Of a DNA stretch of 64,000 nt, positions 25,787 through 38,174 are shown in pieces (within the stretch, counting starts at the first letter, position 1; every line of letters starts with the position of its first letter). This stretch comes from Zanthoxylum bungeanum (taxonomy: Eukaryota; Streptophyta; Magnoliopsida; Sapindales; Rutaceae): the NCBI GenBank assembly GCA_019454045.1, contig SKCR01035572.1:34665-98664 (forward strand), written 5' to 3'. Under the pieces are notes generated by a model that was not told the origin of the DNA, searched no databases, and was given only the letters and a program-made list of their open reading frames with translations. The translations under genes were made by a program, and so were the position numbers.

Positions 25787-28057
25787 CCGTTTTTGTTTTG
25801 ATTAGTTCTCTCTCATTTGAACTCGAAATTGGGTGTGTAAAAGCTCGTTGGAAGCTAACACCCTGAAATTAATTTTATGCACAAGTTTTGCATGATTTGG
25901 TTAAGATTTGAATTATGAAATTGCATTTAAAGTTCACGCGTCTGCAGAAAAACGTGAATAGTAAATTTACTTGAAAAAAAAAAATGCAATATCATAATTA
26001 AATATTAATCAAAGTTATTTAATGCCTAAAATAATTCCAACATATTAAAACTCATATGCTTGATGATTCTATGTATGATTAGAATTGGCATGTTTATTTT
26101 AGGGTGCAAGCATCTAGAGACTTTCTAAGAAATAGAGAGTGTATTACTTATCTTTTAGCTAAGTAATTATTTCGTGATGAACTTAGAGATTATTACCTTA
26201 AGGCTAATAAATATAAATCACTTGTTTATAATAAAAGACATTATAAAAGATACAAGTGGGTTGGGACCAAGGGGTTAATAAAATTTCCAAACTAAAGTTA
26301 ATTTAACCAAAGGTATTACTAGAGTTAGATAATGATTTGGTGTCTTCCTTCACTCATTCCCTTTTTATAGCCAAAAGGAAAAGCTATGAAGAAATCTAGA
26401 TAATCATTTACTCAAAGCTTACCTTAAATCATATTTAAAGTGTTGGACTAATTTGGAGGATCTATTGTTTATTCCTGTCACCAATGGAATAAGAGCCTAA
26501 GAGGTAAGGGTATTTAAGAGAGTTAGCTCCACCCTCCCTCTGGGGAATTTTCAATGGAGGAATCCATTTGACAGTTATTCACTTAAACTTGCTAAAATCC
26601 TCAATAATAATTTAAGTTTAAAATTTGCATCCCATTGTGATAGAAACCTGCCTTGAACAAAGCCAAGCAAACCCCTCCACGTATTCTAAGCCCCAAGAAC
26701 CGCGAATCTTGATTTTGTAAGAACAAAATCCTTCCAAGATCAAGTCCAACCCTTAAACCTTTCTTTATTTCTTTGGAGAATCCTGAACAGCGATACAGCG
26801 CCACAACGCTTGCCACACATTGATAAGTTTTTATTCCGTAGAACCAAGGAAGAATCCACTCCCTCAAGATGACACAAGTCACTTTGTTTTGTAAAAAGAT
26901 ATATTATTGGTTAATTCCAATTATAATGAATAATGCCCCTTTAAATATGTGGCTAACCCTAATTCTACCCAAATATAATAAAACCCTAGTAAAATAAACC
27001 CAATAACACATAAAATACTTTAAAATTTCGTGCATGGGCTTTGTAATATAATTAAAGTTCAGCCCAGCACTTAAACAACACATAACCTTAAAAAATATAA
27101 AATATAAAACTGTACAGACATCTTGCGTCCTAGTTTTGACCAAGAAGAAATCCGAACTGGACTTTGATGTAAGTTACAAAGTTGTAGAGATACGAGTTCC
27201 CTTTCCAATTCAACTTGAATCATAAAAATCGGACATCGGACGAAAAAGTTACGTCCAAAATCGAAGACTGCGCAAATCCCACCAATGCTATGCACCATTA
27301 GAAAATTAAGCCAAAAATCAATCAAGACAGCCCATGCACGTCCAAGACCCATTCCAATCTTGCCTTAGACATAATAAAGAACTCTCATAAAGTCTCATGC
27401 ATTGACCAAACTCTTGAACAACAAAGGAATCTTCCAATCCACCAAAAAGGTCCAAATATACCAATCTGATCAAGCCATGCAATCAGCCACAACTTCACGT
27501 TAACTTGGCCCAACAAACAGACCTCTTTCTGGATCTCATCACATTGTAAAGTATAGACCCAAATGGCTTAAACCGTATTGGCATGACTAGGATTTACCAG
27601 ACTGATCAATACCAATTTGTCCCTAAATCGTACTATTGACAATGGTTTGACTTTTCTGAGTCATAAGACGTAGCGACCCTTAGGCGTGGTCTTATAACTT
27701 AGTGGCAAAGATTGGGTGTCCACAAGGACTAGCATAAGCTATGGCATGTTTGATTGCCCAACCCAATGATCGAGGAATTTTGATTTATATCATAAATTGG
27801 TTGGGAACCTACCTAATTATCGTATTTTATAACGACCGGCCCTAGTCGGAGTTATGAAATGATTATAATGAGATCATTGCCCACAAGAAATCCATCATAT
27901 TGGGATTGATGCGATTTGCTTAAAATTTTAAAACAATTGAGTGGGAGCAACTTCATAATATTAAAAGCCCATGTTATTATGAAACTAATGAAAACATATT
28001 CCTAATTTTAACATTTTCTCTTAATAGGTGGGTTAAAATATTTCACAAACATTCAAA
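25787..28057. other. Long leader of the nested copia
   Basis: This is 2.3 kb between primer site and gag without credible coding sequence. Minus-strand frames at 26601-27352 lack known domains. A GAGTGGGAGC purine patch is near 27940. The part around 26880-27640 differs in style from the rest and might be a further insertion, but I see no clear borders. Confidence 0.45.
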
Positions 28058-29503
28058 TGGCAAACAGAGTATCACTTCATTCCATCCTTGATCAGCATAA
28101 GCTTAAAGGGGACAACTACAATGACTGATTTAGAAACCTTAAAATTGTCTTATGACAAGAAAAGATTTTCTATGTTCTTGAAAGGCCATTTCCCCCCCTG
28201 AACCCGTAGAAGATGCTGACCAAAATACATTTGATGCTTGGAAGAAACACGTCGATGATGATGAGCAAGCAGTTTGCATAATGCTTGGCTCTATGTCGGA
28301 TGAACTTCAAAAGCTCACGAGATATGGATGCTCAAACCATCATCTTTCACTTGAAGGAGTTGTATGCAACTTTCGTTCATACCGTGAGATTCCAAGTGTC
28401 ATGTGCCTTATTCCAAACAATGTATAAGGAATGATCTGTTAGTGGACATGTGCTTAAGATGATTGGCCACATTGAAAAATTGGCCAACCTCGGGTTCATC
28501 ATGGATCATGAGATAGGTCACGATCAAATTCTTTAGTCCTTACCAAAAGAATTCTCTAACTTTATTATGCAGTTTCATATGTCTGATAAAGAAGCTACTT
28601 TAGCAGAATTGCACAATATGATAAAGCAAGCAGTGAAGGACTTGAAACTGGAGCTTAAAACCTCTGTCATGCTTACGGATACGGACCTGAAGCCACGATG
28701 TTCAACGAAAAATAAGGCCAAGGTCAAGGCTCTAGATCACCTAAAGCCCAATGGTAAGGTGGAGAAGAAAAAATGGAAGGGGAAATGTTTCTTTTATGGA
28801 AAGAATGGTCATTGGAAGAAAGACAGCAGATCCTTGAAAGCCAAGGAAGTTAGGGAAGCCCAAGAGGCCAAGAAGCCTAATGCTTCAGGTATGTTGTATA
28901 TGATTGAACTATATTCTCAAAACTTTGAACCTTCTACTTGGGTGCTTGACACCGGTTGTGAGACTCACTTGTGTAACAATGTGCAGGGCCTGAGAAACAG
29001 TAGGAGACTCTGTCATGGGGAGGTTGACTTACGCATGGGTAATGGAGCAAAACTAGCTACATTGTGCGTGGGGACTTATTCATTAGTTTTTATGAATGGT
29101 TTAGTTTTAGACTTAGAAGATTGTGTTTATGTACCTTCTCTAGTAAATAACATCATTTCAATTTCTTCTTTATGTAATAAAGGTTTTTCATGCCTAATAA
29201 GTTGTAATGAATGTTTTATTTATTTCAATGAAATAAAATATGGAGATGGTATTTTGAATAATGGTATCTATGTCCTACAAACTAACAAAGAATGTTCAAC
29301 CTCTAATATATACAACGTTAACTCGAATAATCTCAATGAATCACTTCTATGGCACAGTCGTTTAGTTCATATCAATGAAACAAGATTAACTAAGTTATAT
29401 AAGGATGGGTATTTCAAACCCTTCAAATATAAACCTTATGAAACTTGTGAGTCTTGTTTACTTGGTAAAATAATCAAATTACCCTTCAAATGTAAAAGAC
29501 AGC
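28058..29503 (+). pseudogene. Copia gag-protease-pre-integrase fragment
   Basis: Gag starts at ATG 28058 (MANRVSLHSILDQHKL, the typical copia gag start) but has stops within the first 35 codons and frame changes up to about 28540. From 28567 the frame is open. A degenerate zinc knuckle (CFFYGKNGHWKKDS) has Tyr and Ser in place of two zinc-binding Cys. The protease active site is WVLDTGCETHLC. The pre-integrase domain follows, with LLWHSRLVH and CESCLLGK. Coding sequence stops where LTR sequence begins at 29504; the remaining codons to 29556 are translated LTR. Not functional. Confidence 0.85.
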
Positions 29504-30416
29504 GTGCACAGTACAAATATAACAGCATATATGATTGCTGTAGGAATTGTTCGTAAATGGTTCAATGTGTTTAATTATTGAACTGATCATTTATGAGGTT
29601 TCATAGTGGCTTAGGGATTGGTGAATGACGATAAGGCACTTTGGGAATTGGAATAAAAAAATTAAAAAAATTTACTATTCATGTGAATAATAAAAAAAAT
29701 TGTTATTTGTTTTGAATTCCAATTCGGCCTAAACTCTTATTAGGGTTTTATAATCTCATTAAATCACTAAATTAATATCCAATGGCTAAGATTAAATTAG
29801 CTTTTATCTCACTTCGGATTCTTAATTAATTTTGTTGTCTTTGGAGCACTATATAAACCCAAAGAATTCTTCACAAATTTTTACACCAAAACCTTTCATA
29901 TCTTGGGTTTATATAAGTGAGCAACTCTAAATTTTAAGAGTAAGCCACTGATTTTTTGAGGATCCTTAAGTCTAATTGACTAGAGGAACCTCGAGTTAAA
30001 AGTTTTCAGGTATTTGCCTAAGCTAGCACCAAGGGCAAAATGCCCGTGCACTCGAGGCGTAGTCTTGTCGTTGAGTTTTGGCTTTGGTGTATGCATCTTT
30101 GGATGCCACACACTTGGGTGGCTCTTTGGAACATGGAATAGCTTGCTGAGTTCGAGAAAAGCTTGTAGATTGGAGGGAGGACTGGAGGAGTCTTCGGTTC
30201 AAGTATGTCTTTTTATTTCTTTATTTTAATTAGAGTTCTTATGATAGTTAGCCTGTTTAGGTTTATGTTCTTTGCATGTTTTATGAGTTTTATGCTTAGA
30301 ATATATAGTAACATGCCTAGGCTTGTAGAATAATAAAAACAAATGGGTATTGGGCAAAAGGAAAATGGCATAATAATTTTAATTTTCTGTTGCACACTCG
30401 CGGTCGCTTCCCTACA
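29504..30416 (+). repeat. Truncated 3' LTR of the nested copia
   Basis: It corresponds to 24850-25772 with scattered small changes and ends CTTCCCTACA. The frame at 30014-30229 is the counterpart of that at 25361-25693; both are LTR-borne and domainless. Confidence 0.85.
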
Positions 30417-31106
30417 TGTGGATGGGCTTCTTCTGGAAAGGGATGAAGAAAGGCTTACGCAGATTGGTCCAGTGGAAGCCATGAAGAAAGCAACAGCTTT
30501 AAACTACCAAGTACGTATACTTAGCTTTTCTTTATATTACTTCGATTATTGGTCGAATGAATTCTAACTTTTGACTTTTCAGGCATTGGAATGTAGCCTA
30601 TACATACGAAAATATGCAAAGTCGAGTCAGAAAATGATCAGTAAACTGAAGAAATCGTTGTCCGTGGTGAGGAATGAAGCATTGGAGTTGAAGTCCGGGT
30701 TGGTCGCTTCTGAGATAAATGAAAAAGGGTTCGAAAAGGAATTGAAGGAAGTTAAAGCTACTCTCAAAATGGAGAAAGAGACGTATGAATTAATGATCGA
30801 TGCCTACAAGTAAAGTTTGACAATGTGAAGAAGGAGAATGAGCAGTTGTTTGAGCAAATGGAAGGGATCGTTATTGAATCTATGATGAGGGATAGCTGTG
30901 ACTTGATGAATGACTATCTTACCGGGAAGCATGTCGATTGGAAGCCGGAGAGATGGATTCAAGAATATGAAAAGTTTGTTGATGGACTGTCTATGTCGAC
31001 TGAAGGTGAATACGAGGAAAATGGTGATGAAATCGACTCAAAGAAAGTTGAGATCGGATTGGTAGCAATTCCTCAGTTCGAAATTGGAGAGACCGAGGGA
31101 CGATGA
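30417..31106 (+). pseudogene. Antisense additional ORF of the Tat element, 3' part (coiled coil)
   Basis: Right of the copia the antisense gene resumes with VDGLLLERDEERLTQIG. A GTACGT donor at 30511 and TTTTCAG acceptor ending 30582 remove a 72-bp intron in frame (NYQ joined to ALECS). The next exon encodes a long Lys/Glu-rich coiled coil (30583-30810), then a frame change near 30812, and a further coiled-coil/acidic segment to 31106. C-terminal coiled coils are usual for the gypsy-associated Transposase_28-like proteins. Its end lies about 410 bases from the end of the oppositely oriented pol gene. Confidence 0.65.
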
Positions 31107-31517
31107 AAGAATGTGAGGATGTTGGACCGGCTGAGGTTGAGGCCGATGCGATGATCGAGCCTGAAAACCAAGAAGAAAAAGAAGCTTCTGCCAATATTCA
31201 TGTGGCTGCTGAAGAGGAACCAGCCAGTGCTCCCGAAGTCTAAGAACTTTACTAATCTAACATACTTAGTTTTGTGTTTGTTGATATTTTGTATAAAGCA
31301 TTTATTTTGTCGAATGGAAGGAAAATTTGTCGGAGTTCAGAACGTGATACTCTATCTTGTCGAATGGAAAAAGGGTGAATGATTCTAATGAATGAATTTT
31401 TATTCCAATCAGTCGAATGACTTTTTGTAAACAACAAATCTCTTTATTTCATACTTTCGAAAGATAACTAAGTATTACATGCATACTTCGAAAGATAACT
31501 AAGATTCGCAAGTATTA
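31107..31517. other. Spacer between the converging antisense gene and pol
   Basis: Non-coding apart from frame-shifted continuation of the acidic tail of the antisense gene (to about 31240). The short motif CATACTTCGAAAGATAACTA is directly repeated near 31450-31500. Confidence 0.45.
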
Positions 31518-34500
31518 TCAGATGAATCGCATGAGATGAACGACGTTCCAAATATTGCGGATGAGAGTCCCTTCCACGGTTTATAGCTTATAGGCTCCTC
31601 TCCAACAATTTTGGTGACGAGGTATTGACCTTCCCAGTTCGGTTCCAACTTACCGTCGCCAATCTCCTTTGTGTTCTAGAAAACTCTGCGCAGGACCCAA
31701 TCTTTTTCCTTGAGGTTCTGCTCATGAAATTTTTGTCAAAGTACTTGGCCATCCTCTGTTGGTGGGCAGCCAGTCGAATGGAAGCTTGATCCCTCACTTC
31801 ATCAAATGTATCGAGATTGTAATTCATAAGTTGTCGATTCGATTCCTCATCGAGCCATTGGTAGCGCGGGGATGGGATGTCTTCTTCAGTCAGTATTATA
31901 GCTTATGTTCCAAATGCCAGTGAGAATGGGGTTTCACTTATCGATGATCGGGTCGTTGTTCTGTAAGACCACAACACACCCGGGAGTTCATCCGCCCAAG
32001 CACCTTTAGCCTTCTCTAATCTCTTCTTTAAAGTACTCAAAATCATTTTGTTAGACCACTCGTCTTGGCCGTTTTCTTGTGGGAAACGTGGGGTCGAAAA
32101 GCTCAACTTTATACCCCAATTCTTGCAGAAATCTTGAAAGTGATGGCTGATGAATTACGAACCATTATCAGTCACTATTTCCCTTGGTATGCCGAACTGA
32201 TAAATGATTATTCTTCCAGACGAATGTTTGTGCCTCTTTGTCGCGTATCCTGTGAAATGATTCTGCTTCGATCCACTTCGAGAAGTAATTCGTAAGCACA
32301 AGCATGTAGACTCGCTGTCCTAGGTCGGCTGGGAGTTTCCCGACGATATCCATTCCCCACTTTATGAACAACCAAGGAGATAAGATGGGATTGAGTCTTT
32401 CTGGTGGGAGATGTGAGACTGGAGCAAACCTTTGACATTTTTCGCACTTCTTAGTGAACTCAGCTGAGTCGGACCTCATCATAGGCCAGTAGTAGCCTGT
32501 CGAATGGGCACGGAGTGCCAAACTCTTTCCTCCGAAATGATTCTCACATTCCCCCTCATGTAGCTCCCTCAACACATGTTGCGCCTCGTCGTGTGTGAGG
32601 CATTTCAGATAGAGTCCTCAAAATGATCTTTTTAGCAACTGACCGTCGAATAATATGAACCTTGCAGACTGTCTCTGGACTTTTCTGGCTTGGATTTTTT
32701 CATCTGGAAGCACGCCTTCTTGCAAATATTTGATAATATGAGACATCCAAGTGTCGACTGAATTTACTGAGGCGGCCATTCTTTCTTCTTTCCAAATTGC
32801 TGGCCAATTCAAGTACACCACTGGTATTGAACGTGGTTTGTCTCCCTCCATCGTTGAACCGATTGTGGCCAAAGCATCGGCTTGGGAGTTCTCGCTTCTA
32901 GGGACTTGGGTTATAGTGAGTTTCTCAAAGTCGACTGAATATCTTTTACCTTTTGTAAGTAGGATGCCATATGTGGTCCCCGAGTGTGATACGACCCATG
33001 GATCTCATTGACAATTAGTTGTGAATCAGACTTTACTTCTATTTTTATAGCTCCGAGTTCTTTAGATAAGGACAACCCTGCTATCAGCGCCTCATATTCT
33101 GCCTCGTTGTTGGTGACTCTGAAATCGTACTTGATTACTTGTTGTAGAACTTCGCCTTTCGGAGTGGTAATCATTATCCTGAGGCCACAATCCTTTTTTT
33201 TACTGGATCCATCGACTGCAAGCTTCCATGGAATGGTCGAATAGACATAGTAGACTTCTGTTTCTACTGCTGCAAATAGGCCGGGAGTAAAGTCGGCTAC
33301 AAAGTCTGCTAAGGCTTGTGATTTGATGGCGGTCCGGGGCAGGTACGTGATGTCGTGTTCTCCGTGTTCAACCGCCCACTTCATCAATCTCCCTGATAAT
33401 TCTGGTTTATGGAGAATGCTTCTCAAATGGTATGTAGTATATAGGGTGATTGGATGTCCCTGAAAGTAGGGTCTAAGCTTTCTTGCAGCCGTTATCAAAG
33501 CGAATACCAACTTCTCCATTAATGGGTAACGTGATTCTGCTCCCAGCAGAGCCTTACTTATGTAGTAGACTGGGATTTGTTCTTCTGCCTCTTCTTTGAT
33601 TAAGACTGCACTAACTGCGTGTTCTGAGACTTCTAGGTAGAGATAGAGCCTCTCGTTGTCGAGTGGCTTTGACAGCAAAGGTGGAGTGGTAAGATACCGC
33701 TTGAGTCCCTCCAAAGCTTCTTCACAAGCGGGAGTCCGTGGACTTGGAGATGAACCTGTTCAGTGATGCTATCATCCCCGCTAGTCGCATGACATCTTTT
33801 GGACTGGAAGGTGAGGGGATTTCGAGGATTGACTTGATTTGGTCTGGATTTGCTTCGATTCATCATCGAGTGACTACGTATTGTAAGAATTTCCCTGAAG
33901 CAACACCAATGCACATTTAGTAGGATTTAACTTCATCTCGTACCTGTCAATGATGTTGAAGGCTTCTTCCGGGTGCTCAAGATGTTGTTTCGATTTAGAA
34001 GACTTCACCGGCATGTCATCTATGTAAACTTACATTGTCTTCCCAATTTGATTAGAGAACAAATTATTAACCAGTCGTTGTTATGTGGCCCCCGTATTCT
34101 TCAGGCCGAATGACATAACCTTGTAGCAGTATATGCCTCGGTTGGTGACAAAGGCTGTCTTCTCTTGGTCGTCTGGATGCACGAGTATCTGATTGTAGCC
34201 TGATTACGCATCCATGAAACTCAACAATTCGTGTCCAGATGTAGCGTCGACCATCAAGTCTATGTGTGGTAGTGGGAATGAGTTCTTCGGAAAGGCTTTG
34301 TTTAGATCCGTAAAGTCAATACAGACTCTCTACTTTTCATTATTCTTTCTAACAACAACCACATTGGCAAGCCACTCTGGAAACTTCACTTCTCTAACTG
34401 CTTCATTCTGTAATAATTTCTGAACCTCCTAATCAATGATTTGGTTTCTTTCGGGGTCGATTCACGTTATGTCTTTGTGAGACCATGCAAAAATATCGTG

Positions 34501-36197
34501 TCGACTCTTCAGGAATTCGATCAAATCAGCTCATAATTTGGGATCCAAGTTAGCTACAACATGTGCCTTGTGATCCGCAAATTGAGAGTGAATTTGGATA
34601 TCGTCAAGCTCCTCGAGACTTGGTAATGTCGGCTCTGTGCCACGAGATCCATTCTGTAATTGCTATGCCGACTCGGCTTTCACCTTTAAGGTCGTCTGGT
34701 AGTAGCTTCTGGATGCAGATCTATCGTCTTTAATCTCCTGAATCCCCCAACTGGTAGGGAAATTAAAAACTTGGTGATAGGTGGATGAAACCGCCCTCAT
34801 CTCATGAATCCAAGATCTGCCCATGATAAGATTGTAGGCTGAGGAGCTGTCCAAGACCAAGAAAGTGGTCATTTGTTTACTCCTACTACGAAGACTGGGA
34901 GTGATATTTCTCCCATTGTGAATTTTTATTCCCCACAAAATCCAATCAGCACTGTCGTCCGTCTATTTATTTTGTCCAATTTGGTCCCCATGTCCGCGAA
35001 GACTGTGGAGAAAATGATGTTTGCTGAAGAGCCCATGTCAACCAACATTTGTTTGATCAAAAAATTGGCCACTTGCAAAGAAATAACTAGGACGTCGTGG
35101 TGTGGATTCAAATTATGAGAATCTTCAGTGTCTGGGAACTCCATGGTTAAGTTAGTGAACATATTATCTACTGACATCGTAGTGTGAGAAACATTAGCAA
35201 GACCTCTCGAGTGTCGTTTGACCGTTGAATATGAGACTCCATTAATTTCTGATCCTCCTGAAATAACATTAACAGTATTGTTAATTGGTGGAGGTGGGGT
35301 CAGAGTCTCTCTTTGACCGTGTCTCTCATCCCTTCGTGCCAATGTGGCTTTCCCATTCTCAGTGAGCAAATCCCTTAGAAACCTTTTGTTTAACAACTCC
35401 AGGACCTCCAATCTCAAAGCCACACACTCTGTGGTCGTATGACCTTAGTCTCGATGGAAATCACACCATTTTCTGGTATATTTTTTCGTAGAGCTCTCAC
35501 TGGAATGTGGGGGCCATTTCACTTCATTTCAATTTTCTTTAGTACCAAAACCAATTCACCTAGGAAAATTGTAAAGTTATAGTCTGATAGCCTGGGCTTG
35601 CTTGCTGGTGCTTCCTCCCGGTTTTTATAAGGCCTTGGTCGTCTGTCAAATTCTTTGTGGAAAGTCATACGTTCTCCTCTCTGTTGGGTCCTCATTTCCG
35701 GATGAGCAACCATGTCGTGTCGCCTGGAAATAGCTGGCCTTCTATCAATTCGCGAGCTATCAATGTCTTCTCTTCTTTTGTTCCTCTTGGCCTCTTCCTA
35801 ACTTGTTTCGACTTGGGCCCGCGCTATGGCCTGGTCCATCATGTAGTATTGGAACTTGGTTAGTTTCTTGTAAAGTCCACTTTCGTAAAGCAGTCCATTC
35901 CGGAAAGCCTCCACCGCCGTAGGTTGATGGAGATCCCGATTATTAATTCTCTCCTTGTTGAAGCGAGCTACGTAGCTCCGCAATGACTCATTTTTCCTCT
36001 ATTGGATGGTATTGAGATCATATGTAGTCTTCTCAAGCTTGCATGAACTCGCAAAGTGTTGTACTAAATTGTTTGCTAGTTGTTGGTAGGACTAGACGGA
36101 CCTGTAAGGTAGATTGATGAACCAGGTGAGGGTCGGTCCTGCCAACGTTTCTCCAAAGTATCTGCATATTCCAGCTTCTCATTGGCTTGGTGACAAG
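31518..36197 (-). pseudogene. Tat gag-pol, C-terminal gag to integrase
   Basis: Read leftwards. Gag C-terminal part (about 36190-35100); aspartic protease with LVDMGSSANI near 35030 and a LIMGRSWIH flap-side block near 34830. Reverse transcriptase at 34400-33715 has FTDLNKAFPKNSFPLPHID and YIDD codons at 34026-34015. The gypsy RNase H (33700-33330) reads YLEVSEHAVSAVL, so the usual first Asp is Glu. The second RNase H (33245-32920) has VDGSS, NNEAEYEAL and SDSQL, the archaeal-type catalytic blocks. Integrase has an H/C zinc segment (CEKCQRFAP, about 32440) and a core and C-terminal part ending with TGA at 31518. In-frame stops in RT (in place of conserved Trp and Tyr) and several frame changes make it non-functional. 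The gag N-terminus is at 43955-43434, beyond the nested element. Confidence 0.88.
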
Positions 36198-38174
36198 TAA
36201 CCGGTGCAATCACACGCGTATAACGCAATCGCATGTATCGTTCAAGTAGTATAAAAATATCGATCCCACGAGGACTTAATTCCTACTGTTGTTATTAATT
36301 ATTGATACTATTTATTTACAGGTATCTAATTATAGGGAGAAGAGAATGATTACTTTTGGTTGGTTGAATATGGATTTGATAAATAAAATACTTAAAGACA
36401 CAAAAGAAAATACTAAGGAAAATAACAAAAGACTCAAAGATCTAGTGGTGTGACTCCACACAATATTATTATAAAGATGATTGATTCTCTTATATATGTG
36501 TAATAAATCAGTTTGCTAACCTGGAACATGAAATTATGCAAAATCCTCTGTCGATGGTCAGCTGCACATACCCAGTATAATCCAATTAAACCATATGTCT
36601 ATGTTAACCCAATTACCTGGATTCATTAAGATCAAATTCCAATTGTGGCTACCCCCGCCCGACATGTATATTCCTATCATGTAAGGAAATCTATTAAAGG
36701 ATTATTTATCCTCAAGGAAGATCGTGAGCTATTGAATCTAAGGCTGAAACCTAAAATCCCTATGTCTAGTTCATTTTAAGTTTACCACATCAATCTTATT
36801 GGTGATCAGACAACAAGAAGCATTAAGCTTAAGACTCAATAAACAAACTAAAGAATTATCCCTATGTCTAGTTCATTTTAAGTTTACCACATCAATCTTA
36901 TTGGTGATCAGACAACAAGAAGCATTAAGCTTAAGACTCAATAAACAAACTAAAGAATTATCCATAAAAACAAAATCAATTATTAAGTGTGGATATTATG
37001 TTTCATCACTTCCCTAGAATAAAAATAAAATGATGGGGGTTGGGGGATCCACCTTTACTATTCCTAATTTAAAAATCTCCCTTATTATAATATAGAATTT
37101 ATCTGTGATATTGTCAGCCGACCATATAGGTGGTATCCTCATTAAGTCAGATTTTAATTAAGTCCAACCAGCCATAAAGGCGGTATCATTATTTGTCCAT
37201 AAACCAGCCATATAGGCGGTAATTATCTGTCACCTAAAGACCGGCCATATAGGCGGTGTTACTTTATGTCAAATAAATAAAACCAGCCATTATGGCGGTA
37301 ATTCTTTTAATTTGAATTATAATTTATATATTATAATTAAGGGAGATTAATCTAAATTAAAATAATAAAAGCTTCACCCTTCCCCAAGTGGAAATCTAAC
37401 TACTAACATAAAATAAAAGAGAAGAAAAAGAAACTAGTACTATTACTGAAAATAAAAATGCATAAATTAAATTACTAAAAATAAACACACAAGATGCAAT
37501 CCTCAAATTCCTTACAAAAACCTAAGGAAATCATAAGAATTACAAATAAAATGGCTTGGTATTTATAGGAAAATCTAAAAGCTTCCACCAATTTCTCCAC
37601 CGATTGCTCCACCGATTGCTCCACCAGATATGGCACCAAACATGGCATCAAACATGGCACCAAACATGGCATCAAATATGGCACCAAACATGCAAGCATG
37701 TTTGGTGGAAGTTTGACAATTTTTATTTTTATTTTTATTAATATTATTTTATATTTTGAAAATGAATATAGTAATTACTCAAAATATACTGGATTTTTCA
37801 TCAATTTCGGCCTTCAAAACTTCAGAATTCGAAAATATTTAAATCTTTAAAGTTGTAGATCTTTGAGGTTTCTTTAATCTGCAACTTGAATTAGCTCAAT
37901 CGGATATTAGATGAAAAAGTGATGACCAAAATACGAAACATGCGCAAAATGGAATTAAAGACTGCACTTCGTGACACGTACAGTAAATTTTCATTTTTGA
38001 CTTTTTTTCCTCCGAATTTCATCATTTTAGCCCCGAGTTGATTCCATTAAGTCCTAATATTATTTTTATCTGCAAAATAAATAAAAACATATCAAAACGT
38101 TCATAAAACTCGAGAAACTATACAAAATATTAGGTTAAATGAGTGGGAAATAGTGATATAAATACTACTCATCA
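36198..38174 (-). repeat. 3' LTR of the LOG-bearing element (1,977 bp)
   Basis: Plus-strand ends are TAACCGGTGC and ACTCATCA. It contains ~540 bases absent from the other LTR, including a 102-bp perfect tandem duplication (36756-36959), about five CCAGCCATATAGGCGGT-like units (37115-37310), and a CATGGCACCAAA minisatellite (37628-37692). Confidence 0.88.
36756..36959. repeat. 102-bp perfect tandem duplication
   Basis: ATCCCTATGTC at 36756 and 36858 starts two units that appear identical along their length. A third ATCC starts at 36960 but diverges. Perfect identity suggests recent origin or an assembly duplication. Confidence 0.9.

Larger units (their letters stand above)
23821..30416 (+). 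mobile_element. Internally deleted copia element nested in the antisense gene
   Basis: The element has a full 5' LTR (23821-25772), an initiator-Met-like primer site, a damaged gag, a protease and part of the pre-integrase domain. At 29504 the sequence switches into the middle of the 3' LTR (29504-30416 matches 24850-25772). Integrase, RT, RNase H and the first ~1,030 bases of the 3' LTR are gone. The switch lies at GTGCACAGTAC, present in the LTR and flanked by CAG in both contexts. No target duplication is evident (ATTTA left, TGTGG right), so a flank may also have been lost. Confidence 0.85.

Noticed and set aside
26601..27352. Minus-strand frames in the copia leader as a captured gene
   Set aside because: No motif, start context or splice pattern supports a gene; they may belong to an unrecognised repeat.
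32065..33244. Plus-strand frames opposite Tat RNase H and integrase
   Set aside because: Shadow frames of the pol gene on the other strand, which has the recognisable domains.
37475..37741. Repetitive protein of the CLVPCLMP type in the LTR
   Set aside because: It translates the CATGGCACCAAA minisatellite, whose copy number varies between the two LTRs.
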